Shown here: one piece after another, positions 1 through 9,400 of the stretch
Layout of the letters: each line of letters starts with the position of its first letter
How positions within the stretch are numbered: the first letter of the stretch is position 1
Assembly: GCA_020444165.1 (NCBI GenBank)
Contig: JAHLLK010000017.1
Coordinates: 1 to 64,000 of the forward strand
Direction: 5' to 3'
From: Deltaproteobacteria bacterium
GTDB lineage: Bacteria > Desulfobacterota > Desulfarculia > Desulfarculales > Desulfarculaceae
DNA: 64,000 nt
Notes under the pieces: generated by a model
Database searches by the model: none
What the model was told of the DNA's origin: nothing
What the model saw: only the letters and a program-made list of their open reading frames with translations
Program-made: the position numbers and the translations under genes

Positions 1-272
1 GCCGCTGGAGCGCCGGGCTTGGCTGGCGGCGCGCCCGGCTTGGCCGGCGGCGCGCCCGGCTTGGCCTTGGCCGCGGCGCCGGGTTTGGCCGGAGCCGGGG
101 CGGCCTTGGGCTTGGCCGCGCCGCCGCCCAGGGACGGGGCGCCGGTGTCGGGCCGCTCCGGGGTCTTGGCCGGCTCCCGGGCCCCCAGAGAGCCGGGGCC
201 GCCGGAGGCGAACTCGGGAAGAGCGAAGGTAACCGCGTCTTCCGCGGCGCCCTTGGCGCCAGGATCAGACAA
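1..272 (-). CDS. fliH: Flagellar assembly protein FliH, N-terminal part (runs off left edge)
   Basis: Only the first 90 or so codons are in the window. The start is probably TTG at 272, overlapping the fliG stop codon, as is usual for translationally coupled flagellar genes. The N-terminus reads roughly SDPGAKGAAEDAVTFALPEF, which resembles the short aromatic/acidic FliH N-terminal segment. It is followed by an Ala/Pro/Lys-rich linker with three consecutive AKPGAPP-type heptads near the window edge. FliH regulates the export ATPase FliI. The conserved C-terminal domain is outside the window, so the name rests mainly on position after fliG (order fliE-F-G-H) and on the N-terminal style. Confidence 0.6.
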   Translation of the reverse strand, partial: MSDPGAKGAAEDAVTFALPEFASGGPGSLGAREPAKTPERPDTGAPSLGGGAAKPKAAPAPAKPGAAAKAKPGAPPAKPGAPPAKPGAPA

Positions 273-1275
273 GCGTGTCCTCCTGGCCGCGGCCGCCGAT
301 CACGATCTTGCCTTCCTTTTCCAGGCGGCGGGCCACCTGGATGATCTTCTGCTGGGCCTGCTCCACCTCGGACAGGCGCACCGGGCCCATGACCTCCAGG
401 TCCTCGGAGATCATGGCCGCGGCCCGTTCGGACACGTTGGAGAGGATCTTGTTCTTCAAATCCTCGCTGGCCGTCTTCAGGGACAGCGTGAGGTCCTCGT
501 TCCGAACCTCTTTCAAGAGGGTGCGGATGCCCCGGTCGTCCACGTTGATGAGGTCCTCGAACACGAACATGAGCTGACGGATCTTCTCCGCCATCTCCGG
601 GTCCTCCTCTTCCAGGCGGCTGAAGATGTGCTCCTCCGTGGCCTTGTCCACGTTGTTCATCAGTTCGGCCACGGCCTCGATGCCGCCCAGTTGCTTGGCC
701 TCCAGGCCCTCGGTGGACAGGATCTCCCGCTGCAGCACGGTGTCGATCTCCTCGACGATGCCGGGGGGGATGACGTCCAGTTGGGACAGGCGGAGGAACA
801 CGTCGTACTGCAGGTTCTCGGGGAAGGAGGACAGCACCTCGGCCGACTTCATCTGGGGAAGGTGCGAGAGGATTACCGCGATGGTCTGGGGATGCTCACT
901 CTTGATGAAGCTGGCCAGGGTCTTGGACTCCACGTGCTTGATGCGCTCGAACGGCACCGGCTGCTTGGCCGCGTCCAGCTCGGCCAACAGCGCCTGGGCC
1001 GCCTGCTCGCCCATGGCCATGGCCAGGGCGCGGCGGGCGGTCTTGTCGCCGCCCACCAGGGGCCCGCTGGTGCCCTTCAGGCGCTCCATGAACTCCCGGA
1101 GCACCAACTCCACCATTTTGGAGTCCACCTGGTCCATCTTGGTCATGGCGATGCCCACCAGGCGGATTTCCTCGTCATCGAGCTGCTTGAACACATCGGC
1201 GGTGAACTGGTCGCCCAGGGCGGCCAGGACCACGGCGGATTTTTGCAGGCCGTTCAGGCCGTCGTACTTGGCCAT
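265..1275 (-). CDS. fliG: Flagellar motor switch protein FliG
   Basis: A 336-residue protein, the usual FliG length. FliG forms the rotor ring between the MS ring (FliF) and FliM and carries the torque-generating charged helix that contacts the stator. The N-terminal domain starts near residue 5 (YDGLNGLQKSAVVLAALG). The middle armadillo domain has the diagnostic EHPQTIAVILSHL motif near residue 126. The C-terminal domain contains the charged stretch VFEDLINVDDRGIRTLLKEV near residues 237-256. It is downstream of fliF, with a repeat-filled 314-bp gap between them, and overlaps fliH. Confidence 0.97.
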   Translation of the reverse strand: MAKYDGLNGLQKSAVVLAALGDQFTADVFKQLDDEEIRLVGIAMTKMDQVDSKMVELVLREFMERLKGTSGPLVGGDKTARRALAMAMGEQAAQALLAELDAAKQPVPFERIKHVESKTLASFIKSEHPQTIAVILSHLPQMKSAEVLSSFPENLQYDVFLRLSQLDVIPPGIVEEIDTVLQREILSTEGLEAKQLGGIEAVAELMNNVDKATEEHIFSRLEEEDPEMAEKIRQLMFVFEDLINVDDRGIRTLLKEVRNEDLTLSLKTASEDLKNKILSNVSERAAAMISEDLEVMGPVRLSEVEQAQQKIIQVARRLEKEGKIVIGGRGQEDTLV

Positions 1276-1396
1276 GCTCCGAAAATGCTCCCTGCCTCGC
1301 GCCGGCGGACCTGGGGAAGGGGCCGGGCGGGCTTTGGTTCAGGGGACCTGGACGGCGGCTCGCGTCCCGGCTCCCCGGGGGAAGCTGTGGTTGCCG

Positions 1397-1550
1397 GGCG
1401 CGCGGCCCGGGTTCGGGGGGCGGACCGCGGGGGGTCCGGCTTCCCGCGCCGCCTTTACCGCGCGGCCCGGGTTCGGGGGGCGGAACGCGGGGGGTCCGGC
1501 CTTCCGCGCCGCCTTTGCCGCGCGGCCCGGGTTAGAGGGGGGCGGACCAA
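1397..1550. repeat. 60-bp tandem repeat, about 2.5 copies, in the fliF-fliG gap
   Basis: Three successive copies with an exact 60-base period start at about 1397, 1457 and 1517; the last is partial. Each contains GCGCGGCCCGGGTT, then a G-run, then (copies 1 and 2) GCGGGGGGTCCGGC and CGCGCCGCCTTT. Copies 1 and 2 differ at only a few positions. The array fills the centre of the gap between fliF and fliG (1276-1589). No gene is seen in the gap. Short inverted repeats inside each unit (GGACC/GGTCC) could fold in the transcript. Confidence 0.85.
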
Positions 1551-1589
1551 CCCGGCCGGGGGGTCCGGGCCGAGAGCGGAACGCCCCGC

Positions 1590-3266
1590 CTACTCCAGCT
1601 CGTGAATCCAGGCCCGCACGATGGCCACGGCCCGGTCCGGGTCCTGCTGCACCAGGGCCAGCACCTGATCCCGGAGGGACATCTTCCGGGCCAGGGCCTC
1701 CTCCAACAGCTGGGCCTCTTCGTCCTCGCCGGCCGGCAACTCGCCTTCCGGACCCACCGGCCGAGGCGGCGGGGTGGGCTCGGGGATGCGGCTGGAAAGG
1801 TACTTGGCCCCCACCTTCACCATGGGCCGCACCACCAAAAGGAAAAACAGGATGGCCAAGAGCACGTTGACCACCAGGCGGCCGTACTGCTTGACGTAGT
1901 CCTCCCAGTTGGGCCCGGCGATCGTGCCCAGATCCGGGATCTGGAACGGCACGTTGGCCACCGTGACCTCATCGCCCCGCACGTTGTCGTAGCCCACGGC
2001 GCGGCGCACGATCTCGGTGATCTGGCGCATCTCCTCGGCGGTGCGCGGCTCGAAGCTCCGGGTGGTGGCCCCCTCGGCGGTGGTGGCCTCCTTGTAGGGA
2101 CCGTCCACCATCACGGCCACGTCCAGCTTTTTGATGCCGCCCACGGGCTTCACCTTCTGGACCTTGGTGTTGGACACCTCGAAGTTGGTGGTGACGTCCT
2201 CGCGGTTGGCCTCGCTGCCGCCGGAGACCTCGTTGGGAAAGGAGTTGGCCCGGGCCAGGGTGAAACGCTGGTCCGGCGAACCGATGGGCATGCCCTGGTT
2301 CTTGCTCTTGTCCGAGGAGGTGGTCTCGGAGCGCACCGCCACCTGCTCGGGGTTCCACTCGGTCTCGGTGGTGCTGGTGCGGGTGAAGTCTATGTCCGCG
2401 GCCACCCGGACCACGGCCCGGCCCGGCCCCAATACCCGCTCCAGCATGGACTCCACCTTGCTGGACAGGGTGCGCTCCACGTGGCGCTGGTACTCCAGCT
2501 GGCTGGCGGTGAGCGCGGCGGGGAAACCGTCGGTGTCGGGGCGTTTCTGGTAGAGCAGGTTGCCCCGGGTGTCCACGATGGTCACCCGTTCGTCGGTGAG
2601 GTCGGGCACCGAGCTGGCCACCAGGTTGACGATGCCGGCGATCTGGGAGGGGGCCAGGGTCTTGCCCGCGGCCAGCTGCACCACCACCGCGGCGGAGGGC
2701 TTCTTCTCCTCCTCCACAAACAAGGACTCCCGGGGCAGCACAATGTGCACCCGAGCTTCCAAGACTTCGTTGAAGCTGGATATCGTGCGGGCCAGCTCAC
2801 CCTGCAAGGCCCGCTGATAATTGATGCGCTGTACGAATTCCGTGGTGCCCATGGGCACGTCGTTGAAGACCTCGAAGCCCACTCCGGTGCCCCCGGTGGG
2901 CAGGCCGTCGGCGGCCATGGCCAGCCGGGTCTCGTAGACCTGGTCCTCCTGCACCTTGACGGTGGTCCCGTTGTTGTCCAACAGGTATTCCACCTTCATT
3001 TCCTTGAGCTTGTTGACGATCTTGGAGGCGTCTTCCTGGGTGAGGTTGGAATAGAGGACCACGAAATTGGGCTGGTTGATCCACAGGAACAGGGCCGCGA
3101 TACCTGCCAGCAAGAGTGCGCCGGCCGCCGACAGCATGAGCCGGCGGCCCATGGGCATCTCGGAGATGACCCGGCCGACGCCCAGCCTTTCATCTTCGCC
3201 GGGGTCGGCCGCAGCTTGGGTCTGGGGAAGGTTGGCGCCGTCCTGGCGGGCGGAGTCCTCGGCCAT
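1590..3266 (-). CDS. fliF: Flagellar MS-ring protein FliF
   Basis: A 558-residue inner-membrane protein that polymerises into the MS ring, the base on which the export gate and rotor assemble. The first membrane helix lies at about residues 40-63 and the second at about 465-482. Between them are the two ring-building modules (LYSNLTQEDASKIVNKLKEM near residue 75; ARVHIVLPRESLF near 170) and the long beta-collar region. The C-terminus (DRAVAIVRAWIHELE) is the conserved FliG-binding tail. The gene follows fliE by 39 bases in the flgB-fliH transcription unit. Confidence 0.97.
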   Translation of the reverse strand: MAEDSARQDGANLPQTQAAADPGEDERLGVGRVISEMPMGRRLMLSAAGALLLAGIAALFLWINQPNFVVLYSNLTQEDASKIVNKLKEMKVEYLLDNNGTTVKVQEDQVYETRLAMAADGLPTGGTGVGFEVFNDVPMGTTEFVQRINYQRALQGELARTISSFNEVLEARVHIVLPRESLFVEEEKKPSAAVVVQLAAGKTLAPSQIAGIVNLVASSVPDLTDERVTIVDTRGNLLYQKRPDTDGFPAALTASQLEYQRHVERTLSSKVESMLERVLGPGRAVVRVAADIDFTRTSTTETEWNPEQVAVRSETTSSDKSKNQGMPIGSPDQRFTLARANSFPNEVSGGSEANREDVTTNFEVSNTKVQKVKPVGGIKKLDVAVMVDGPYKEATTAEGATTRSFEPRTAEEMRQITEIVRRAVGYDNVRGDEVTVANVPFQIPDLGTIAGPNWEDYVKQYGRLVVNVLLAILFFLLVVRPMVKVGAKYLSSRIPEPTPPPRPVGPEGELPAGEDEEAQLLEEALARKMSLRDQVLALVQQDPDRAVAIVRAWIHELE

Positions 3267-3305
3267 GGGTGTTCCTCGCTAGAATGCCTGGAAGGCTTAC
3301 AATGC

Positions 3306-3614
3306 CTAGAAGTGCATCCGCATGATTTCCTGATAGGCATTGACCACTTTGGAGCGCACCGACATGAGCATCTTGAAGGAGATATCGGCCTGTTCCACGG
3401 CGATCATGGTCTCGTGGAGCGTCCTTTTGCGGCCCACGGCCAAATCCTGCATGGCGGTGTCCGCGTTTTTCTGCTTGGCGTCCACGTCGTAAAACGCCTT
3501 TTTCAAGGTGTTCACGAAGCTGCCCTGGTACTGGCTTTCTTCCTTGGCCGCCACGCGGGGGCTGACCGTGCTCGCCAGGCGCGGGCCCACCAGGGGGATC
3601 CCCATGTAGTCCAT
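3306..3614 (-). CDS. fliE: Flagellar hook-basal body protein FliE
   Basis: FliE joins the MS ring to the proximal rod (FlgB). The 102-residue protein fits the family length and ends with the typical segment SFKMLMSVRSKVVNAYQEIMRMHF-like tail (last 24 residues). An upstream in-frame GTG at 3635 is possible, but the ATG at 3614 is preceded by GGGAGGGCGGC at good spacing and gives the conserved MDYMGIP start, so it is preferred. It lies between flgC and fliF in the standard order flgB-flgC-fliE-fliF. Confidence 0.93.
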   Translation of the reverse strand: MDYMGIPLVGPRLASTVSPRVAAKEESQYQGSFVNTLKKAFYDVDAKQKNADTAMQDLAVGRKRTLHETMIAVEQADISFKMLMSVRSKVVNAYQEIMRMHF

Positions 3615-3647
3615 GCCGCCCTCCCGGGAAATCACCTCAAAAGGCCT

Positions 3648-3714
3648 GCCGGCCCATTTTTCGGAGTTGCTTGCAGGGCAAGAACGCGTTCTTGCCCCGG
3701 TCGAAAATGCCGGC
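3648..3714 (-). other. Structured intercistronic element between flgC and fliE
   Basis: A 20-base perfect palindrome (core GGCAAGAACG/CGTTCTTGCC, 3677-3696) is enclosed by a second, slightly bulged stem formed by 3648-3663 and 3702-3714 (GCCGGC...ATTTTCG type arms). In the mRNA this makes a two-tier hairpin just before the fliE ribosome-binding site. No U-run follows, so a simple terminator is unlikely. mRNA processing, stability control or attenuation between rod and MS-ring genes are the plausible roles (inference). Confidence 0.55.
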
Positions 3715-3770
3715 CCGCGGCCGGCCGCCCGCGGTGGGCCCTCCCCGGCCCGTCCCGCGGGGGATTCCCC

Positions 3771-4220
3771 CTATCGCGCGATCTCCAGCGACTTCATGGC
3801 CATGGCCTTGGTGGCGTTCACCGCGGTCACGTTGGCCTCGAAGTTCCGGCTGGCGTCGATCAGGTTCACCATCTCGCTGACCACGTTGACATTGGGGTAG
3901 TCCACATAGCCCTCGGCGTCGGCGTCGGGATGGTGGGGATCGTAGACCCGGCGGAACGGGGCGGGATCATAATAGATGCCCTCCACCAAAACGCCCCGCT
4001 GAGGGTCGGTCTGAGCCGGGTGGGACGGTTGGTCCAGGGCCCGCTCCAGATGGGACACAAAGGGGGTGGCCGCGAAAACCGAGACCTGCCGGCGGTAGGG
4101 GCCGCCCGCCGCGGTGCGGGTGGTCTCGGAGTTGGCCAGGTTCTGGCTGATGACGTTCAACCGGGTGCGCTCAGCCGACAAGGCGCTGGCGCTTATTTCC
4201 ATGGAGCCCAGAAAATCCAT
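3771..4220 (-). CDS. flgC: Flagellar basal-body rod protein FlgC
   Basis: A proximal rod subunit, 149 residues, the normal size. The N-terminus (FLGSMEISASALSAERTRLNVISQNLANSETTRT) carries the conserved rod/hook signature with the ANxxTT-like NLANSETT motif. The C-terminus (FEANVTAVNATKAMAMKSLEIAR) is the coiled-coil partner segment that packs against it. The protein is secreted through the flagellar type III system without a cleaved signal. Its start is one base from the flgB stop, so the two are translationally coupled. Confidence 0.96.
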   Translation of the reverse strand: MDFLGSMEISASALSAERTRLNVISQNLANSETTRTAAGGPYRRQVSVFAATPFVSHLERALDQPSHPAQTDPQRGVLVEGIYYDPAPFRRVYDPHHPDADAEGYVDYPNVNVVSEMVNLIDASRNFEANVTAVNATKAMAMKSLEIAR

Positions 4221-4221
4221 G

Positions 4222-4626
4222 CTACTTGCCTCCCTGGCCCTCGGAGATCGCCGACTTCAAAATGGAGTATTTCTTGCCCAGAAGCTGGACCATGGCGTTG
4301 AACATGATGTTGTTTTCCGCCAGCTTGCTCATCTCGATGTCCAGGTGCACCGCCCCGGTGTCCATGTAGTCCGGCTTGGCCTTGTCAAAGGCCTCGGCTT
4401 CTTTTTCCGGGAAATGGCGGGGATCGGTCTTGGACATGGTGGCGGGCAGGATGTCGCCATCCAGGGCTTTACGGAGCTGCTTTTCGAACTCCAGGCCGGT
4501 GCCCCGGAAGTGGGGGGTGTCGATATTGGCCAGGTTGCGAGCGGTTAGTCGGTGGGCCACGGCCCGGCGATCCAGGTTGGCTCCCAGAAGATCGGTCGTG
4601 GTGTCGAAAAGCCCTTTGGTCTGCAT
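4222..4626 (-). CDS. flgB: Flagellar basal-body rod protein FlgB
   Basis: A proximal rod subunit of 134 residues and the first gene of the flgB-flgC-fliE-fliF-fliG-fliH unit. It has the conserved N-terminal segment RAVAHRLTARNLANIDTPHFRG (rod signature near residues 21-42) and a C-terminal helix with MSKLAENNIMFNAMVQLLGKKY. A sigma-54 promoter lies about 50 bases upstream and a FleQ-type box about 120 bases further, so expression is predicted to depend on RpoN and an NtrC-type activator. Confidence 0.95.
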   Translation of the reverse strand: MQTKGLFDTTTDLLGANLDRRAVAHRLTARNLANIDTPHFRGTGLEFEKQLRKALDGDILPATMSKTDPRHFPEKEAEAFDKAKPDYMDTGAVHLDIEMSKLAENNIMFNAMVQLLGKKYSILKSAISEGQGGK

Positions 4627-4673
4627 GATGCGCCCTCACACAAGCTGAGTCTGCGGAAACTTCCGGTAAAGTG

Positions 4674-4689
4674 AGCAAAATTCATGCCA
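4674..4689 (-). promoter_or_regulatory. Sigma-54 (-24/-12) promoter of the flgB operon
   Basis: On the minus strand the sequence is TGGCATGAATTTTGCT, with the invariant GG (4688-4687) and GC (4676-4675) separated by exactly 10 bases. This matches the TGGCAY-N5-TTGCW consensus. Transcription would start near 4663, about 37 bases before the flgB ATG. The remaining part of the 4627-5044 gap shows no gene. Confidence 0.85.
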
Positions 4690-4804
4690 CACCGCCGGCG
4701 TAGCCTTCCTTGGCCCAGCCTGAATTTTTCTATAGTATTTTAGGGCTGTTGTCAACGAACCCGCCAGAAAGGCCACGGCGGGCCGCCAAAGAGGCCGAAT
4801 TTTC

Positions 4805-4818
4805 GTCAATTATTTGAC
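4805..4818. promoter_or_regulatory. FleQ/FlrA-type enhancer box upstream of flgB
   Basis: The sequence GTCAATTATTTGAC is a near palindrome (GTCAA...TTGAC, extended by one base each side to CGTCAA/TTGACG). It matches the published FleQ consensus GTCAATAAATTGAC at 12 of 14 positions. It sits about 123 bases upstream of the -24 element, a normal enhancer distance for sigma-54 activators. A similar box occurs at 10759. Confidence 0.65.
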
Positions 4819-5044
4819 GTAACGGGGGCGGCAGCATATGCCTAGTCATCCCCCGGGGCGGGACCAGCCGGGGGGTCAGACTTGCCGGGACCGGAAATCC
4901 CGGACGCCGGAGCTTGCGCTGCTGCGGGCCAAGCAGGGCCCGCCGGAGGCGCCTGCCGCCAGGAGACCGGGCAAAATCACCCTTTTGCCCGTCCGAAAGC
5001 CGGCCGGGCCGGGGACGGCCTGGACGGCTTCCGCAGAGCCGGGG

Positions 5045-6418
<1,374 letters not shown>

Positions 6419-6470
6419 CAAGCCACCCTGCCTTCACCACCCGCGGGGCGCACCCCAGCGGTTTTGCCGC

Positions 6471-9400
6471 TCATTTGCCCACCCTGGCCAGGCTTTCCGC
6501 CAACTTGTAGTCGCCCAGGATTCCGTCGGCCATCTGGGACCAGGGGGCCACCTTCATCTTTACCAGGGCGCGGAGCTGTTCGGCCATCTTTTCGATGTCG
6601 CCGGCCTTTTGATAGGTCTGGGCCAGTTCATACACCACCTGGGCCCGCTCGTTGTCCGAGGCCGCCAGGCCGCCCGCCTTTTGGTACTGGGCCACCGACT
6701 CTGCGGTGAGGCCGGCCTGCCGGGCCACCGCCCCGGCCTGCAAGGCCACCAGGAACAGCTCGGGCTTGACTTCGGCCTCGCTGCCTTCCTTGCCCGACTT
6801 CAACAGCTCCTCGGCCCGGGCCAGGGCTTTCAAGGCCTCGTCCGTGCGGCCCAGGCGGGCCAAGGCCGTGGCCATGGCCCGGTAGTCCGGCTCGGCGTGG
6901 GGCGGTTCCTCGCCCTGGGCCAGGTATTGGTGCAGCACCCGGGCGGCTTCCTCATCCCGCCCCACCTCCACCAGGGCCCGGCCCAGCCTGGAGTGTACAA
7001 TAGCCTTCTGTTGCTCGTCCAGCCGGGTTAGGTTCACCTTCTCCAGGGTCTCCACCACCTTGGGGAAGTCGCGCATCTTCATGAGGCAGCCGGCCAGGTT
7101 CAGGCTCAGGCGGGGGTCGTCCAGCCCGCGGGAAATGAGCACTTCGTAAAGCTGCATCGCCCGCTTGTAAAGGCCCGAGTTCTCGTAGGCCCAGGCCAAC
7201 AGCTCCAGCACCTGGTTGCTGTTGGGCCGGAGCAACAGGGTCCGGTTGCGGAGATAGGCCTCCATCATCTCCAGGGGCTTGTTCTCGGTCTTGTACTTCT
7301 CCAACAGGGCCATGATGGAGAGGTTCATGGTGTAATCCACCTCGGCCTTGAACGGGGTGTTGGGGTGCTCCTGGATCAGCTTCTCCAGGGCCTGCAGGGC
7401 CTTCGCGTATTCCTTCCTCTTATAATGATAGACCGCCAGCTTCACCTGGGCCAGCTGACTCACCGGCCGGGCGGGGTACTTCTCGGCGATCTCCTTGTAG
7501 GTCTTGTAGGCGTCCAAATCGGCCTTGACCTGGAAGATGTCCCAGCGGTGGTTCTCGTCGGACTCGGGCGACTCGGCCAGGCGGATGCGGGCCACCAGGG
7601 CGCCGTCGGAATCGGGATAGGTGGCGATGACTTGGCGGTAGATCTCCCGCGCCGCCTTCTGGTCCCCCTCGAACTTGTAGGTGTCGCCCACCCGGGTCAG
7701 GATCACGTCGCCGTCGCGAATGTCGGGCCGCACGTTCAGGGCCCACAGGAAGTAGCGCCGCGCCTTTTCATAGTCCTGCAACTGGAACTCGGCTTCGCCG
7801 ATGTAATACAAGAGCTCGGGCTCGTTGATGTGCAGGTTGGGGTAGCGGCGGCTCATGTCCTCCAGGATCAGGCTGGCCCGCCGGAAATGCCCCAAGCCGA
7901 ACAGGGCCTGGGCCATGCCCCAGTCGGCGTCCTTGCGGTAGCGGCTGTCGGGGTAGGTTTCGGACACCCGGCGGAACTCGTCCAGGGCCAGGCCGAACTT
8001 GGTCTGGGCCAGATAGGCCTGGCCGCGGTCCACCAGGGCCAGGGGCACGTACTCGCTCTTGGGATAGTCCTGGGCCACCAGCTCGAAGTAGCCCAACGCC
8101 TTGTGGGGCTCCTCGGCCAGCATGGCCGCCTTGCCCATCATGAGGAGCGCCCAGGGCACTTGGTCCGACTTGGGATACAGGTCAATGGCTACCTGGTAGT
8201 TCTCCATGACCTGATCGTAGCCCTCGGCCATATCCCGTTCGCTGGCGTAGAACTTGGCGTCGGCCAGGCGGAAATAGGCCTTTTCCGCCAGGGGGCTTTG
8301 GGGATAGTTGCGCACGAATTCCCCGAAGCGGGTGAAAGCGTCGGCATATTGACGGTTGTCCAAGGCCTGGATGGCCCGGTCATAGTCGGCCCGCTCCCGC
8401 GAGGTGGCCGCCTGTTTGGCCGGGGCGGCGGCGCCGCCCACGCCGGCGGTGCCGGGTCCGATGGTGACTCCGGCCGGCGGGGTGGGCGAGGCGCCGGGGA
8501 TGATGGCCTCGGCCTTGATGGCCGGGTGGGCGCCGGTCTCCGCCTCCAGGGGCGCGGGACCCACCGCACCCTTCACGGGGACGGCCGGGGCGGCCGGCGC
8601 CGGGGTGGCCGCGGCAGCGCGGGCGGCGGCCTCTTCCTTTTGGCGGCGCTCTTCCTTCTGGCGGCGCTCCTCCTTCTGGCGGCGCTCCTCCCGGGCCTTT
8701 TTCACCTGGGCGATGACCTCGGCCGGCGAACCCTCCGCCGCGGCGGGGGGATGGGGACTCGGTCCCCCGGGCTCCGGCGGTGGTGGCACGATCTGGTGGC
8801 GGGGATAGGCCTTGGGCGAGGGCGGGGTCACCGGGGGAATGATGCCCCGGGCCATGCGGGGCTCGGTGGGGATCACTTCGGCCCGGGCGGCCAGGGTCAG
8901 CTGGCCCTCCAACTGGCGGGCCCGGTCCTCCAGGGCCTTGGAAGGGGTCTTCTCCCGGGGCGGGGCCGGGGTGGCCGCGGCCGGGGGTTCGGCCGGCGCC
9001 GGGGCGGCCGCGGCCACGGGGGCCGGGGGCGCCGGCGGCGGCGGGGGAATCTTGGCTTCGGCGCCGTCCGGCGGCGGCGTGACCGCGTTCCGGGCGGGCG
9101 CGGCGAGCGGCTCCGCCGGCGGTTCGGCCGGCGAAGGCGGCGACGCGACCGCGCCCCGGGCCGCGGGCTCCCCTGGCCCAGCCGGAGGGGCCGGCGCGAC
9201 CGGGGGTTCCGCGGGGGAAGGCAAGGGCCGGGCCGGGGTGGCCACCACGACTGCCGGGGATTTGGCGGCGGCCGGGGCCGGAGGGGATTTTTTCACCTCC
9301 GGCGCGGCCGGAGGGGCCGGGGCCGCGGGCGTGCTGCCCGGCGGAGCCAGCTCCAGGTCCAGCACCACCTTGCGCCCCTCGTCCAGCCGGAACAGGCGGT

